Of a stretch of DNA of 64,000 nucleotides, positions 1 through 7,362 are shown piece by piece. The translations under genes were made by a program, and so were the position numbers. Where the stretch lies: positions 248,001 to 312,000 of the forward strand of contig NZ_MVOL01000004.1 in NCBI RefSeq assembly GCF_002018875.1, in the 5' to 3' direction. Below the pieces are notes generated by a model. That model saw only the letters and a program-made list of their open reading frames with translations, was not told the DNA's origin and did not search any database. This DNA is from Pseudomonas sp. MF4836. Its GTDB lineage: Bacteria > Pseudomonadota > Gammaproteobacteria > Pseudomonadales > Pseudomonadaceae. Positions within the stretch are counted from its first letter, which is position 1, and every line of letters begins with the position of its first letter.

Positions 1-218
1 TGGTGCCGTACCCGGGTGCATGCATCCACGTACCGCCACCGCCGCCGAACCAACTGGTGCTGGTGCGCTTTCCCAAAGGCCTGAAGCTGGACGATATCTA
101 CACCCCGCTGTGGGTCACCGGCACGCTGAAGGTGGAGAAGGTCAACAACGACCTGGCCGACGCCGCCTATGCCCTGGATGCGGCGAAGGTGCGGGTGGTC
201 AAGGAATCGGATTTGTAG
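1..218 (+). CDS. DUF3299 domain protein, C-terminal part (cut by left edge)
   Basis: Only about the last 71 codons are inside the window; the reading frame is open to the left edge and stops with TAG at 216-218. The visible part has a short proline run followed by NQLVLVRFP, then LWVTGTLKVEKV and a KVRVVKESDL-like end, which I recognise as the C-terminus of the small DUF3299 proteins of pseudomonads. These are periplasmic or lipoprotein-like and often lie near ABC export genes, but their biochemical role is not known. The true start lies outside the window. Confidence 0.6.
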   Translation, partial: VPYPGACIHVPPPPPNQLVLVRFPKGLKLDDIYTPLWVTGTLKVEKVNNDLADAAYALDAAKVRVVKESDL

Positions 219-243
219 GCTGCGGGGCGTTCAGCTGATCTGC

Positions 244-270
244 CAGCTCCCTCACTTGAAGAGGGAGCTG
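244..270. terminator. hairpin between convergent genes
   Basis: A perfect 10-bp inverted repeat (CAGCTCCCTC, 7-nt loop, GAGGGAGCTG) sits between the ends of the convergent DUF3299 and mutarotase genes. It probably ends transcription from one or both sides. No long T run follows it. Confidence 0.5.
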
Positions 271-282
271 ACGGCCGCTCGA

Positions 283-1182
283 TCAGAGCGCAGCGCTGCT
301 GATGCTCACACCCAGGGTGTGACTGGCACCGGGTGCCAGGGTCACCACGTCATTCATCACGTTGGCGGTTTCGATGCACAGCATGCGTTGCCAGCCATCG
401 GCGGCCATGTCGCTGAACTGGGCGGCGCGGTCGATCCAAGGGTTCCAGATCACTGCCGAGCGTGAGCCGCTGCTGGCCAGTTGGATGCGTCGCTGCCAGG
501 CTGGATCGACGATGCTCAGCTGCGGCGGGGTGTCGAGGTAGATGCGATCGGTCTCGCCGGTAAAGTGCAGGTCGCCGGCCTGGGGCACGGTCTTCCAGTC
601 ATCCAGGGTCTCGATGTAGTCCAGCCCGTCCAGCCCCTCGACATGCACCTGGCGCACATCGCTGACCGCAAAGTAGCTGTGCAGCGCCTGGCTGATGCTG
701 ACGCTCTCGGTGCCGCGGTTCTGGCTGGTCAAGCTGATGTGCAGTTGCTCGTCCAGGCGAATCGACAGCTTCAGGTCGACCTGGTGCGGCCAGCCCGGCA
801 GCCCGCCCTGGGGGACTGGCAGCACCAACTCCACCACCAGGCTCAGGCCCTGGGTTTCGATCCCCAGCAGTTCCCAGTCGGTGGCCCGTACCAGGCCGTG
901 GGCCGGGGCGGGGTCGTTGCTCTGGCGCATGTCTTGAACGCTTTGCGGGTTGCGCGCCAGGTTGCCGAACCACGGCCAGCACACCGGAACCCCGGCACGA
1001 ATGCTTTTGCCGGCCTTGAACACGGCCTCGTCGTTGAGCCAGATCAGCGGCGGTTGCCCGGCCAGTTGATAGCTGAGGATGTGCGCGCCTTGCTGGGCCA
1101 CCAGCAGTTCGGCCTGACCGTGGCGGATGCGCCAGCAGTTCAGCTCATCCAGTTTGACGGTCTCGACGTGAGGGCTTGGCAT
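283..1182 (-). CDS. D-hexose-6-phosphate mutarotase (YeaD-type aldose 1-epimerase)
   Basis: The 299-residue product belongs to the glucose-6-phosphate 1-epimerase branch of the galactose mutarotase superfamily. These enzymes interconvert the alpha and beta anomers of hexose 6-phosphates in the cytosol. Visible family features are the N-terminal QQGAHILSYQ strand, the PLIWLN segment, the RAGVPVCWPWFG loop that binds the phosphosugar, the HGLVR His-containing motif and a C-terminal VIWNPWIDRAAQFSDM stretch. The length is normal for the family. The ATG at 1182 is the natural start. It is convergent with the upstream DUF3299 gene and has the same direction as the thioesterase gene behind it. Confidence 0.9.
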   Translation of the reverse strand: MPSPHVETVKLDELNCWRIRHGQAELLVAQQGAHILSYQLAGQPPLIWLNDEAVFKAGKSIRAGVPVCWPWFGNLARNPQSVQDMRQSNDPAPAHGLVRATDWELLGIETQGLSLVVELVLPVPQGGLPGWPHQVDLKLSIRLDEQLHISLTSQNRGTESVSISQALHSYFAVSDVRQVHVEGLDGLDYIETLDDWKTVPQAGDLHFTGETDRIYLDTPPQLSIVDPAWQRRIQLASSGSRSAVIWNPWIDRAAQFSDMAADGWQRMLCIETANVMNDVVTLAPGASHTLGVSISSAAL

Positions 1183-1251
1183 GCGACGGTTCTCGTTCAG
1201 GAGTGGGGCTGCTTTGGACCGCGCGACGCCCCTCGGGTTTAACGCGGGCTA

Positions 1252-1656
1252 TCAGCGGGCTCTGGGTGGAACCGAGCGGGTGCGGCCGCTGCCGTCGATG
1301 GCGACGAATACGAACACCGCCTCGGTGACCTTGCGCCATTCGCTGGACAGCGGGTCGTCGCTCCACACTTCGACCATCATCTGGATCGAGCTGCGGCCGA
1401 TTTCCAGGGTCTGGGTATAGAAGGACAACTGCGCGCCGACCGCGACCGGCACCAGGAACGCCATGCGATCAATGGCCACCGTCGCCACCCGTCCACCGGC
1501 TACGCGGCTGGCCATGGCCGTGCCGGCGAGGTCCATCTGCGCCACCAGCCAGCCGCCGAAAATATCGCCAAAGCCGTTGGTTTCGCGGGGGAGTGCGGTG
1601 ATTTGCAGGGCCAGGTCGCCTTGCGGGATCGGATCTTCTTGTTCGAGTTCTATCAT
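1252..1656 (-). CDS. acyl-CoA thioesterase, hotdog fold (YciA-type)
   Basis: A 134-residue hotdog-fold thioesterase that hydrolyses acyl-CoA to free acid and CoA. The pattern PRETNGFGDIFGGWLVAQMDLAG holds the conserved N-G-x-x-FGG-W-hh-xx-D catalytic motif of the YciA/acyl-CoA hydrolase branch; VATVAIDRMAFLVPVAVG and VEVWSDD complete the fold. I chose ATG 1656 because homology begins there with MIELEQEDPIPQGDLALQ. The open frame extends upstream to 1824, but that part has no family similarity. An AGAGG motif lies about 10 nt ahead of the chosen start. Confidence 0.88.
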   Translation of the reverse strand: MIELEQEDPIPQGDLALQITALPRETNGFGDIFGGWLVAQMDLAGTAMASRVAGGRVATVAIDRMAFLVPVAVGAQLSFYTQTLEIGRSSIQMMVEVWSDDPLSSEWRKVTEAVFVFVAIDGSGRTRSVPPRAR

Positions 1657-2364
1657 CTCGGGGGTGCCTCTGACCCATGACTCTTCGTGTTTGCTGCAGG
1701 TGAATAGCCGTCTTGAGGAAAAACGATTCAGCCCGAACATACTACGTTCGTCACGTTCTTCGTAAGGCGTGCTAAAGGGATACTCTGCGAAATCGGCTGA
1801 TTCTGCTGCCACTTGAAGGGCCAACGACGTTTTCGCACAGCAACCCTTGCCAGGAGCGGGTTTTGGCTCCGAGGTCCGCGAGTATATCGGTCGATAGACT
1901 CCGCGACGACCGTCAGGTTCTCATTTTGCCGCCCAATGGCGGCATCTTCCTGAAAGTTTTTTGATCACGCCCTGGCAGGCAGGCTCAAGAGCCTGAATCT
2001 TGGTCAAACCAGTCATCCAGATTGAGGGTTTTGGCCATTGTGCCTGTTCACCCGGCAACCCCAGTATTTCGTGGCTTTCCTGTGGTTCCCGATACTAGGG
2101 TCTATTGACGTTTGGTGACGAGCCGCGCCGTTTGGCACGCAACCCGAAGGGCCACCGTCGCGGCCTGTCACCAACGTCAAAAGCCCCTAATAACATCATG
2201 AGGAATTCTGGCCAGGCGCGACGCGTTGTCCGCAGGGCACCCTCAAGCGCCGGATGTGGCGTTCAGAATGTGCATTTTCGAACAATTTGCTATCGTGCCC
2301 CACCTGCCAGGCCCCAACCAGCGCTGTTGAGGCTTCAGAACCGCCTATAAGAGAAGCCCTTGCC
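1657..2364. other. 708-bp intergenic region with a large inverted repeat
   Basis: No convincing coding sequence, tRNA or rRNA was seen here. The stretch is less GC-rich than its neighbours. Its only clear structure is a long imperfect inverted repeat at 2105-2180, annotated separately. It also holds the promoters of the divergent thioesterase and transporter genes, but I cannot place -35/-10 elements with confidence. Confidence 0.5.
2105..2180. repeat. 76-bp imperfect inverted repeat
   Basis: The outer arms are TTGACGTTTGGTGAC (2105-2119) and GTCACCAACGTCAA (2167-2180), complementary except for one extra T. Inside, GCCGCG near 2122 can pair with CGCGGC near 2160, and CCCGAAGGG forms a small apical stem-loop. 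The arrangement resembles a structured RNA or a small mobile palindrome. I do not recognise it as a named family. Confidence 0.55.
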
Positions 2365-3663
2365 ATGACCACTGTGCCCTCGAGCATTGCGCAGCCAGCG
2401 CAACCCGCCCGCCCGTTGACCCGCAACGACTACAAGACCCTGTCGCTGTCCGCTTTGGGCGGCGCGCTGGAGTTCTACGATTTCATCATTTTCGTGTTCT
2501 TCGCCACGGTGGTGGGCAAGTTGTTCTTCCCGCCCGACATGCCTGAATGGCTGCGCCTGATGCAGACCTTCGGCATTTTTGCCGCCGGTTACCTGGCGCG
2601 GCCCCTGGGCGGGATCGTGATGGCGCACTTCGGCGACCTGCTGGGGCGCAAGAAGATGTTCACCCTGAGCATTTTCATGATGGCCGTGCCGACCCTGATC
2701 ATGGGCCTGCTGCCGACCTACGCGCAGATCGGCATGTGGGCACCGATCCTGTTGCTGGTGATGCGCGTGATCCAGGGCGCGGCCATTGGCGGTGAAGTGC
2801 CGGGCGCCTGGGTGTTCGTTTCCGAGCATGTGCCCCAGCGGCACATGGGTTATGCCTGCGGCACCCTGACCTCGGGCCTGACGGCCGGTATCCTGCTGGG
2901 CTCGCTGGTCGCCACCGCAATCAACAGTATCTACACCCCGGTCGAAGTGGCCGATTACGCCTGGCGGATTCCGTTCCTGCTGGGTGGGGTTTTCGGTTTG
3001 TTCTCGGTGTACCTGCGCCGTTGGTTGCACGAGACGCCAGTGTTCGCCGAGCTGCAGGAGCGCAAGGCGCTGGCGGCGGAAGTGCCGCTGCGCGCGGTAT
3101 TGCGTGATCACCGTGGGGCGATCCTGGTCTCCATGCTGCTGACCTGGCTGCTCTCGGCCGGGATCATCGTGGTGATCCTGATGACCCCGACCTTCCTGCA
3201 GACCATCTATCACTTCTCGCCGACCACTGCGCTTCAGGCCAACAGCCTGGCCATCGTGTTCCTGAGCCTGGGCTGCATCGCCTCGGGTGCCCTGGCCGAT
3301 CGTTTCGGTGCCGGGCGGGTATTTGTGGTGGGCAGCGGCCTGTTGTTGGTCAGTTCCTGGACCTTCTATCACAGCCTGATGGACCACCCGCAATGGCTGT
3401 TCCCGCTGTACGCGTTGACCGGCCTGTTTGTCGGCACCATCGGCGCGGTGCCGTATGTGATGGTCAAGGCGTTCCCGGCCGTGGTGCGTTTCAGCGGCTT
3501 GTCGTTTTCCTACAACCTGGCCTACGCGATCTTCGGTGGCCTGACGCCGATGGCGGTGACCTGGTTGCTCAAGAGCAGCCCGATGGGCCCGGCCTACTAT
3601 GTTGCAATTCTTTGCAGCCTGGGGATGGTGGTGGGCCTGTACCTGTGGAAAAAAGGCCGCTGA
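2365..3663 (+). CDS. MFS transporter, metabolite:H+ symporter type
   Basis: A 432-residue inner-membrane transporter with about 12 hydrophobic segments. The opening ALGGALEFYDFIIFVFFATVVG and the loop HFGDLLGRKKMF (the major-facilitator motif between helices 2 and 3) place it in the metabolite:H+ symporter group that includes ProP and the citrate and alpha-ketoglutarate carriers. The substrate cannot be told from sequence. The open frame begins at 2254, but ATG 2365 is preferred: the family sequence starts soon after it and a purine-rich AGAGAAG lies about 10 nt upstream. The gene stands alone and is followed by a hairpin terminator. Confidence 0.85.
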   Translation: MTTVPSSIAQPAQPARPLTRNDYKTLSLSALGGALEFYDFIIFVFFATVVGKLFFPPDMPEWLRLMQTFGIFAAGYLARPLGGIVMAHFGDLLGRKKMFTLSIFMMAVPTLIMGLLPTYAQIGMWAPILLLVMRVIQGAAIGGEVPGAWVFVSEHVPQRHMGYACGTLTSGLTAGILLGSLVATAINSIYTPVEVADYAWRIPFLLGGVFGLFSVYLRRWLHETPVFAELQERKALAAEVPLRAVLRDHRGAILVSMLLTWLLSAGIIVVILMTPTFLQTIYHFSPTTALQANSLAIVFLSLGCIASGALADRFGAGRVFVVGSGLLLVSSWTFYHSLMDHPQWLFPLYALTGLFVGTIGAVPYVMVKAFPAVVRFSGLSFSYNLAYAIFGGLTPMAVTWLLKSSPMGPAYYVAILCSLGMVVGLYLWKKGR

Positions 3664-3765
3664 TGGTGTCTTCCCGGCGGGGTTCCTTGCGCCCCGCCTG
3701 GCGCCGGCCGTGTCGCTCACGGCCGGCATGCCGTTAGCCATTTCACGTTTTCACCCCGCACAAAC

Positions 3766-3800
3766 AAAGGCCAGCCTTCCTCTCCGGAATGCTGGCCTTT
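3766..3800. terminator. intrinsic terminator after the MFS gene
   Basis: AAAGGCCAGC (3766-3775) and GCTGGCCTTT (3791-3800) form a 10-bp perfect stem with a 15-nt loop, ending in a short T tract. It separates the transporter gene from the Pho-controlled pstS promoter. Confidence 0.75.
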
Positions 3801-3807
3801 CATCTAA

Positions 3808-3825
3808 TTGTCATATTCCAGTCAT
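3808..3825 (+). promoter_or_regulatory. Pho box upstream of pstS
   Basis: TTGTCAT-ATTC-CAGTCAT is an 18-bp direct repeat of two 7-mers separated by 4 bp, the layout bound by phosphorylated PhoB (consensus CTGTCAT-N4-CTGTCAT). It lies 67 bp before the pstS ATG and points toward it. Confidence 0.85.
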
Positions 3826-3892
3826 AGAGTGTTCACACGGCCTACAGATACTTGGCCCCGACTTAACACCCCCTATCTGCTAGGAGTAAGGC

Positions 3893-4891
3893 ATGAAACT
3901 GAAGCGTTTGATGGCGGCAATGACTTTTGTCGCTGCTGGCGTTGCCACTGCCCACGCGGTTGCCGCTGTTGACCCTGCTATCCCGAGCTACACCAAGACC
4001 ACTGGTGTGTCGGGCAACCTGTCCAGCGTCGGTTCCGATACTTTGGCGAACCTGATGACCCTGTGGGCCGAGAACTACAAAAAAGAATACCCGAACGTCA
4101 ACATCCAGATTCAAGCCGCCGGCTCCGCCACTGCGCCTCCTGCGCTGACTGAAGGCACCTCCAACCTGGGCCCGATGAGCCGCAAGATGAAGGACACCGA
4201 ACTGGCTGCCTTCGAGCAGAAGTACGGCTACAAGCCAACCGCCATCCCGGTTGCCGTGGATGCCCTGGCCGTGTTCGTGCACAAGGACAACCCGATCCAG
4301 CACCTGACCATGGAACAGGTTGACGCGATTTTCTCCTCGACTCGCCTGTGCGGTGCCAAGGAAGACGTCAAGACCTGGGGTGACCTGGGCGTGAAGGGCG
4401 ACCTGGCCAACAAGCCAGTGCAACTGTTCGGCCGCAACTCGGTTTCCGGCACCTACGGCTACTTCAAGGAAGAAGCCCTGTGCAAAGGCGACTACAAGCC
4501 TAACGTCAACGAACAACCAGGCTCGGCTTCGGTCGTGCAGTCCATCAGCTCTTCGCTGAACGGCATCGGTTACTCGGGCATCGGCTACAAGACCGCCAGC
4601 GTGAAGACCGTGGCCCTGGCCAAGAAAGGCAGCACCGACTTCATCGAAGACACCGAAGAAAACGCCCTGAACGGCAAGTACCCGCTGTCGCGCTTCCTCT
4701 ACGTCTACGTCAACAAGGCCCCGAACAAGCCTCTGGCCCCGCTGGAAGCCGAGTTCGTGAAACTGGTCCTGTCCAAACAGGGTCAGGAAGTTGTAGTGAA
4801 AGACGGTTACATCCCACTGCCAGCCAAAGTAGCCGCCAAGGCCCTGGCTGACCTGGGTCTGCAGGAAGGCGGCTCGGTCGCCAAGAAGTAA
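3893..4891 (+). CDS. pstS: phosphate ABC transporter substrate-binding protein PstS
   Basis: A 332-residue periplasmic phosphate-binding protein that delivers inorganic phosphate to PstCAB. The N-terminus [22 protein letters not shown] is a signal peptide with probable cleavage around residue 22-25. The mature chain has the family signatures [25 protein letters not shown]-like [21 protein letters not shown], and [14 protein letters not shown], which line the phosphate site. AGGAGTAAGGC lies directly before ATG 3893. It is the first gene of pstSCAB-phoU and has its own Pho box. A long hairpin behind it probably separates its high expression from that of the membrane parts. Confidence 0.95.
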   Translation: MKLKRLMAAMTFVAAGVATAHAVAAVDPAIPSYTKTTGVSGNLSSVGSDTLANLMTLWAENYKKEYPNVNIQIQAAGSATAPPALTEGTSNLGPMSRKMKDTELAAFEQKYGYKPTAIPVAVDALAVFVHKDNPIQHLTMEQVDAIFSSTRLCGAKEDVKTWGDLGVKGDLANKPVQLFGRNSVSGTYGYFKEEALCKGDYKPNVNEQPGSASVVQSISSSLNGIGYSGIGYKTASVKTVALAKKGSTDFIEDTEENALNGKYPLSRFLYVYVNKAPNKPLAPLEAEFVKLVLSKQGQEVVVKDGYIPLPAKVAAKALADLGLQEGGSVAKK

Positions 4892-4911
4892 CACCCAAGG
4901 CCCAGGCCTTG

Positions 4912-4961
4912 TGCAGGAGCCGAAGGAGGGCGTCTGGCCCTCCCGGAAAGCGGCTCCTGCA
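4912..4961. terminator. long hairpin between pstS and pstC
   Basis: The outer arms TGCAGGAGCCG (4912-4922) and CGGCTCCTGCA (4951-4961) are perfect complements. Inside, GGAGGGC (4925-4931) pairs with GCCCTCC (4937-4943). No T run follows, so it may act as a REP-type palindrome or a 3' stabiliser of pstS mRNA that also reduces read-through into pstC. Confidence 0.6.
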
Positions 4962-5021
4962 CCCCCCAATTTTTTGTCTGCTGCCAGCCCTGCTCGGCGG
5001 CGGATTTGTTGCGTCACTGCA

Positions 5022-5039
5022 TTGTCATCTTTCTGTCAT
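5022..5039 (+). promoter_or_regulatory. Pho box upstream of pstC
   Basis: TTGTCAT-CTTT-CTGTCAT matches the PhoB consensus at nearly every position and points to pstC. Its end is only 22 bp before the proposed pstC ATG, so the transcript from this site must have an extremely short leader unless translation starts further in. Confidence 0.85.
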
Positions 5040-5061
5040 ACAGGATCGCTAGGGTGTGCGC

Positions 5062-7347
5062 ATGAATGATCTGGCCAATTCCCCCATGACTACGACTTCT
5101 CCCCCCAAGCGCATTGACTTCAATACGCCTGAGTTGCAACGCAAGCGCCGCATCCGCGCGCTCAAAGACCGCCTGACCCGCTGGTACGTCCTTATTGGCG
5201 GCCTGGCTGTGCTGGGGGCGATTACCCTGATCTTCTTCTTCCTGGCTTACGTGGTGATGCCGCTGTTCCAGGGCGCCGACCTGACCGCCAAGGAGCCCCT
5301 GGCTCCAGCCTGGATGCAGGATGCCGGCAAGCCGCTGCTGTTCGCCCTGGAAGAGCAGAACCAGGTCGGCATGCGGGTTTCCGACAAGGGCCAGGCGCTG
5401 TTCTTCGACATCGAGAGCGGTGCCGAACTGCGCCGAGTCGATCTGCCGATCCCGGCCGGCGTCAACGTGAGCTCCATCGGCAAGGACCAGCCCGGCAGCC
5501 CGCTGGTGGTGGTCGGCCTGTCCAATGGCCAGGCGCTGGTGTTCCGCCATACCTATAAGGTCACCTACCCGGATGGCAAGAAAACCATCTCGCCGGCTGT
5601 CGAGTTCCCTTACGGTGAAACCCCGATCGTGCTCAACGAGCAGGGCGGGGCGCTGGATCACGTCAACCTCAATGCCACTGATTCGGCGTTGGTCGTTGCC
5701 GGCTCCAGCGGTTCGCAGCTGCATGTGCTGCAACTGACCCGCGAAGAAAACATGATGACCGGGGAAGTCACCAGCGAGCAGAAGCGCATCGAGCTGCCGC
5801 AGATGACCGAGGCGGTCAAGGCGATGTACATCGACCCGCGTCAGCAGTGGCTGTATGTGATCAATGGTCGCGCCCAGGCCGATGTCTTCAGCCTGCGCGA
5901 CAAGAGCCTCAACGGCCGCTACAAACTGCTGGAAGACGGCACCGCCGAAGTGACTGCCAGCACCCAGCTGGTGGGCGGCATCTCGCTGATTATCGGGACC
6001 TCCAAAGGCGGCCTGGCCCAGTGGTTCATGGCCCGCGACCCGGACGGCGAGCTGCGCCTGAAGCAGATCCGCACCTTCGAGATGGGCACTGCGCCGATCG
6101 TTGAAATCACCGCTGAAGAACGCCGCAAAGGCTTCGTGGCCCTGGATGCCTCGGGCAAGCTCGGCGTGTTCCACAGCACCGCGCACCGCACCCTGCTGGT
6201 GGACCAGGTGGTCGATGGCCAGGGTATTTTCGGCCTGTCGCCACGGGCCAACCGGGTCATCGTCGAAGCCGGCGGCAAGCTGCAACCGCTGCTGCTTGAT
6301 AACCCGCACCCGGAAGTGTCCTGGAGCGCGCTGTGGAGCAAGGTCTGGTACGAAAACTACGACGAGCCTAAATACGTCTGGCAATCGACTGCGGCCAACA
6401 CCGATTTCGAACCCAAGATGAGCCTCGCGCCCCTGACCTTCGGTACCTTGAAGGCCGCGTTCTACGCCATGCTCCTGGCCGCGCCGCTGGCGGTTGCCGC
6501 CGCCATCTACACCGCTTACTTCATGGCCCCGAGCCTGCGCCGCAAGGTCAAGCCGGTGATCGAGCTGATGGAGGCGATGCCGACGGTGATTCTTGGATTC
6601 TTCGCTGGCCTGTTCCTCGCGCCCTACGTCGAAGGCCACCTGCCGGGCATCTTCAGCCTGCTGATGCTGCTGCCGATTGGCATCCTGGTGGCCGGTTTTG
6701 TCTTCAACCGCCTGCCTGAATCGATCCGCCTGAAAGTGCCGGATGGCTGGGAAAGCGCGATTCTGATTCCGGTGATCCTGTTTGTGGGCTGGCTCTCGCT
6801 GTACATGAGCCCGTTCATGGAGAACTGGTTCTTCGGCGGTGACATGCGCATGTGGATCTCCCACGACCTGGGCATTACCTACGACCAGCGCAACGCCCTG
6901 GTGGTCGGTCTGGCCATGGGGTTCGCGGTGATCCCGAACATCTACTCCATCGCCGAAGACGCCGTGTTCAGCGTGCCGCGCGGCCTGACCCTGGGCTCCC
7001 TGGCCCTGGGCGCCACGCCGTGGCAGACCATGACCCGCGTGGTGATCCTGACCGCCAGCCCTGGCATTTTCTCGGCGTTGATGATCGGCATGGGCCGTGC
7101 GGTCGGTGAAACCATGATCGTGCTGATGGCCACCGGCAACACCCCGGTCATGGAAATGAACCTGTTCGAAGGCCTGCGGACCCTGGCCGCCAACGTCGCG
7201 GTGGAAATGCCCGAGTCGGAAGTCGGCGGCAGCCACTACCGCGTGCTCTTCCTCTCGGCGCTGGTGCTGCTGTTGTTCACCTTCGTCATGAACACCCTCG
7301 CCGAGCTGATCCGTCAGCGTCTGCGCAAGAAATACTCGTCGCTTTAA
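5062..7347 (+). CDS. pstC: phosphate ABC transporter permease PstC (long form)
   Basis: A 761-residue membrane subunit, far longer than the roughly 300-residue E. coli PstC. One membrane segment near residues 42-66 (VLIGGLAVLGAITLIFFFLAYVV) is followed by about 400 residues with little hydrophobicity and repeated beta-strand and Gly/Asp patterns, probably a periplasmic domain. The true permease domain follows, starting near APLTFGTLKAAFYAMLLAAPLAVAA, with the coupling-helix motif SLALGATPWQTMTRVV and AVGETMIVLMATG. ATG 5062 is preferred over GTG 5056 because AGGG is well spaced from it. This long form is usual in pseudomonads. The gene follows the pstS hairpin and its own Pho box. Confidence 0.9.
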   Translation: MNDLANSPMTTTSPPKRIDFNTPELQRKRRIRALKDRLTRWYVLIGGLAVLGAITLIFFFLAYVVMPLFQGADLTAKEPLAPAWMQDAGKPLLFALEEQNQVGMRVSDKGQALFFDIESGAELRRVDLPIPAGVNVSSIGKDQPGSPLVVVGLSNGQALVFRHTYKVTYPDGKKTISPAVEFPYGETPIVLNEQGGALDHVNLNATDSALVVAGSSGSQLHVLQLTREENMMTGEVTSEQKRIELPQMTEAVKAMYIDPRQQWLYVINGRAQADVFSLRDKSLNGRYKLLEDGTAEVTASTQLVGGISLIIGTSKGGLAQWFMARDPDGELRLKQIRTFEMGTAPIVEITAEERRKGFVALDASGKLGVFHSTAHRTLLVDQVVDGQGIFGLSPRANRVIVEAGGKLQPLLLDNPHPEVSWSALWSKVWYENYDEPKYVWQSTAANTDFEPKMSLAPLTFGTLKAAFYAMLLAAPLAVAAAIYTAYFMAPSLRRKVKPVIELMEAMPTVILGFFAGLFLAPYVEGHLPGIFSLLMLLPIGILVAGFVFNRLPESIRLKVPDGWESAILIPVILFVGWLSLYMSPFMENWFFGGDMRMWISHDLGITYDQRNALVVGLAMGFAVIPNIYSIAEDAVFSVPRGLTLGSLALGATPWQTMTRVVILTASPGIFSALMIGMGRAVGETMIVLMATGNTPVMEMNLFEGLRTLAANVAVEMPESEVGGSHYRVLFLSALVLLLFTFVMNTLAELIRQRLRKKYSSL

Positions 7348-7362
7348 GAAAGGTAGAAGTCT

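Noticed and set aside
2105..2350. 81-codon plus-strand frame in the gap before the transporter
   Set aside because: It begins within the inverted repeat, has no ribosome-binding site or family, and its composition is that of non-coding GC-rich DNA.
5014..7236. 740-codon minus-strand frame opposite pstC
   Set aside because: Antisense shadow of a strongly supported permease gene; the product is rich in His/Gln/Arg without recognisable folds. The same judgement applies to the 861-codon frame at 46485-49070 and the 818-codon frame at 43288-45744.
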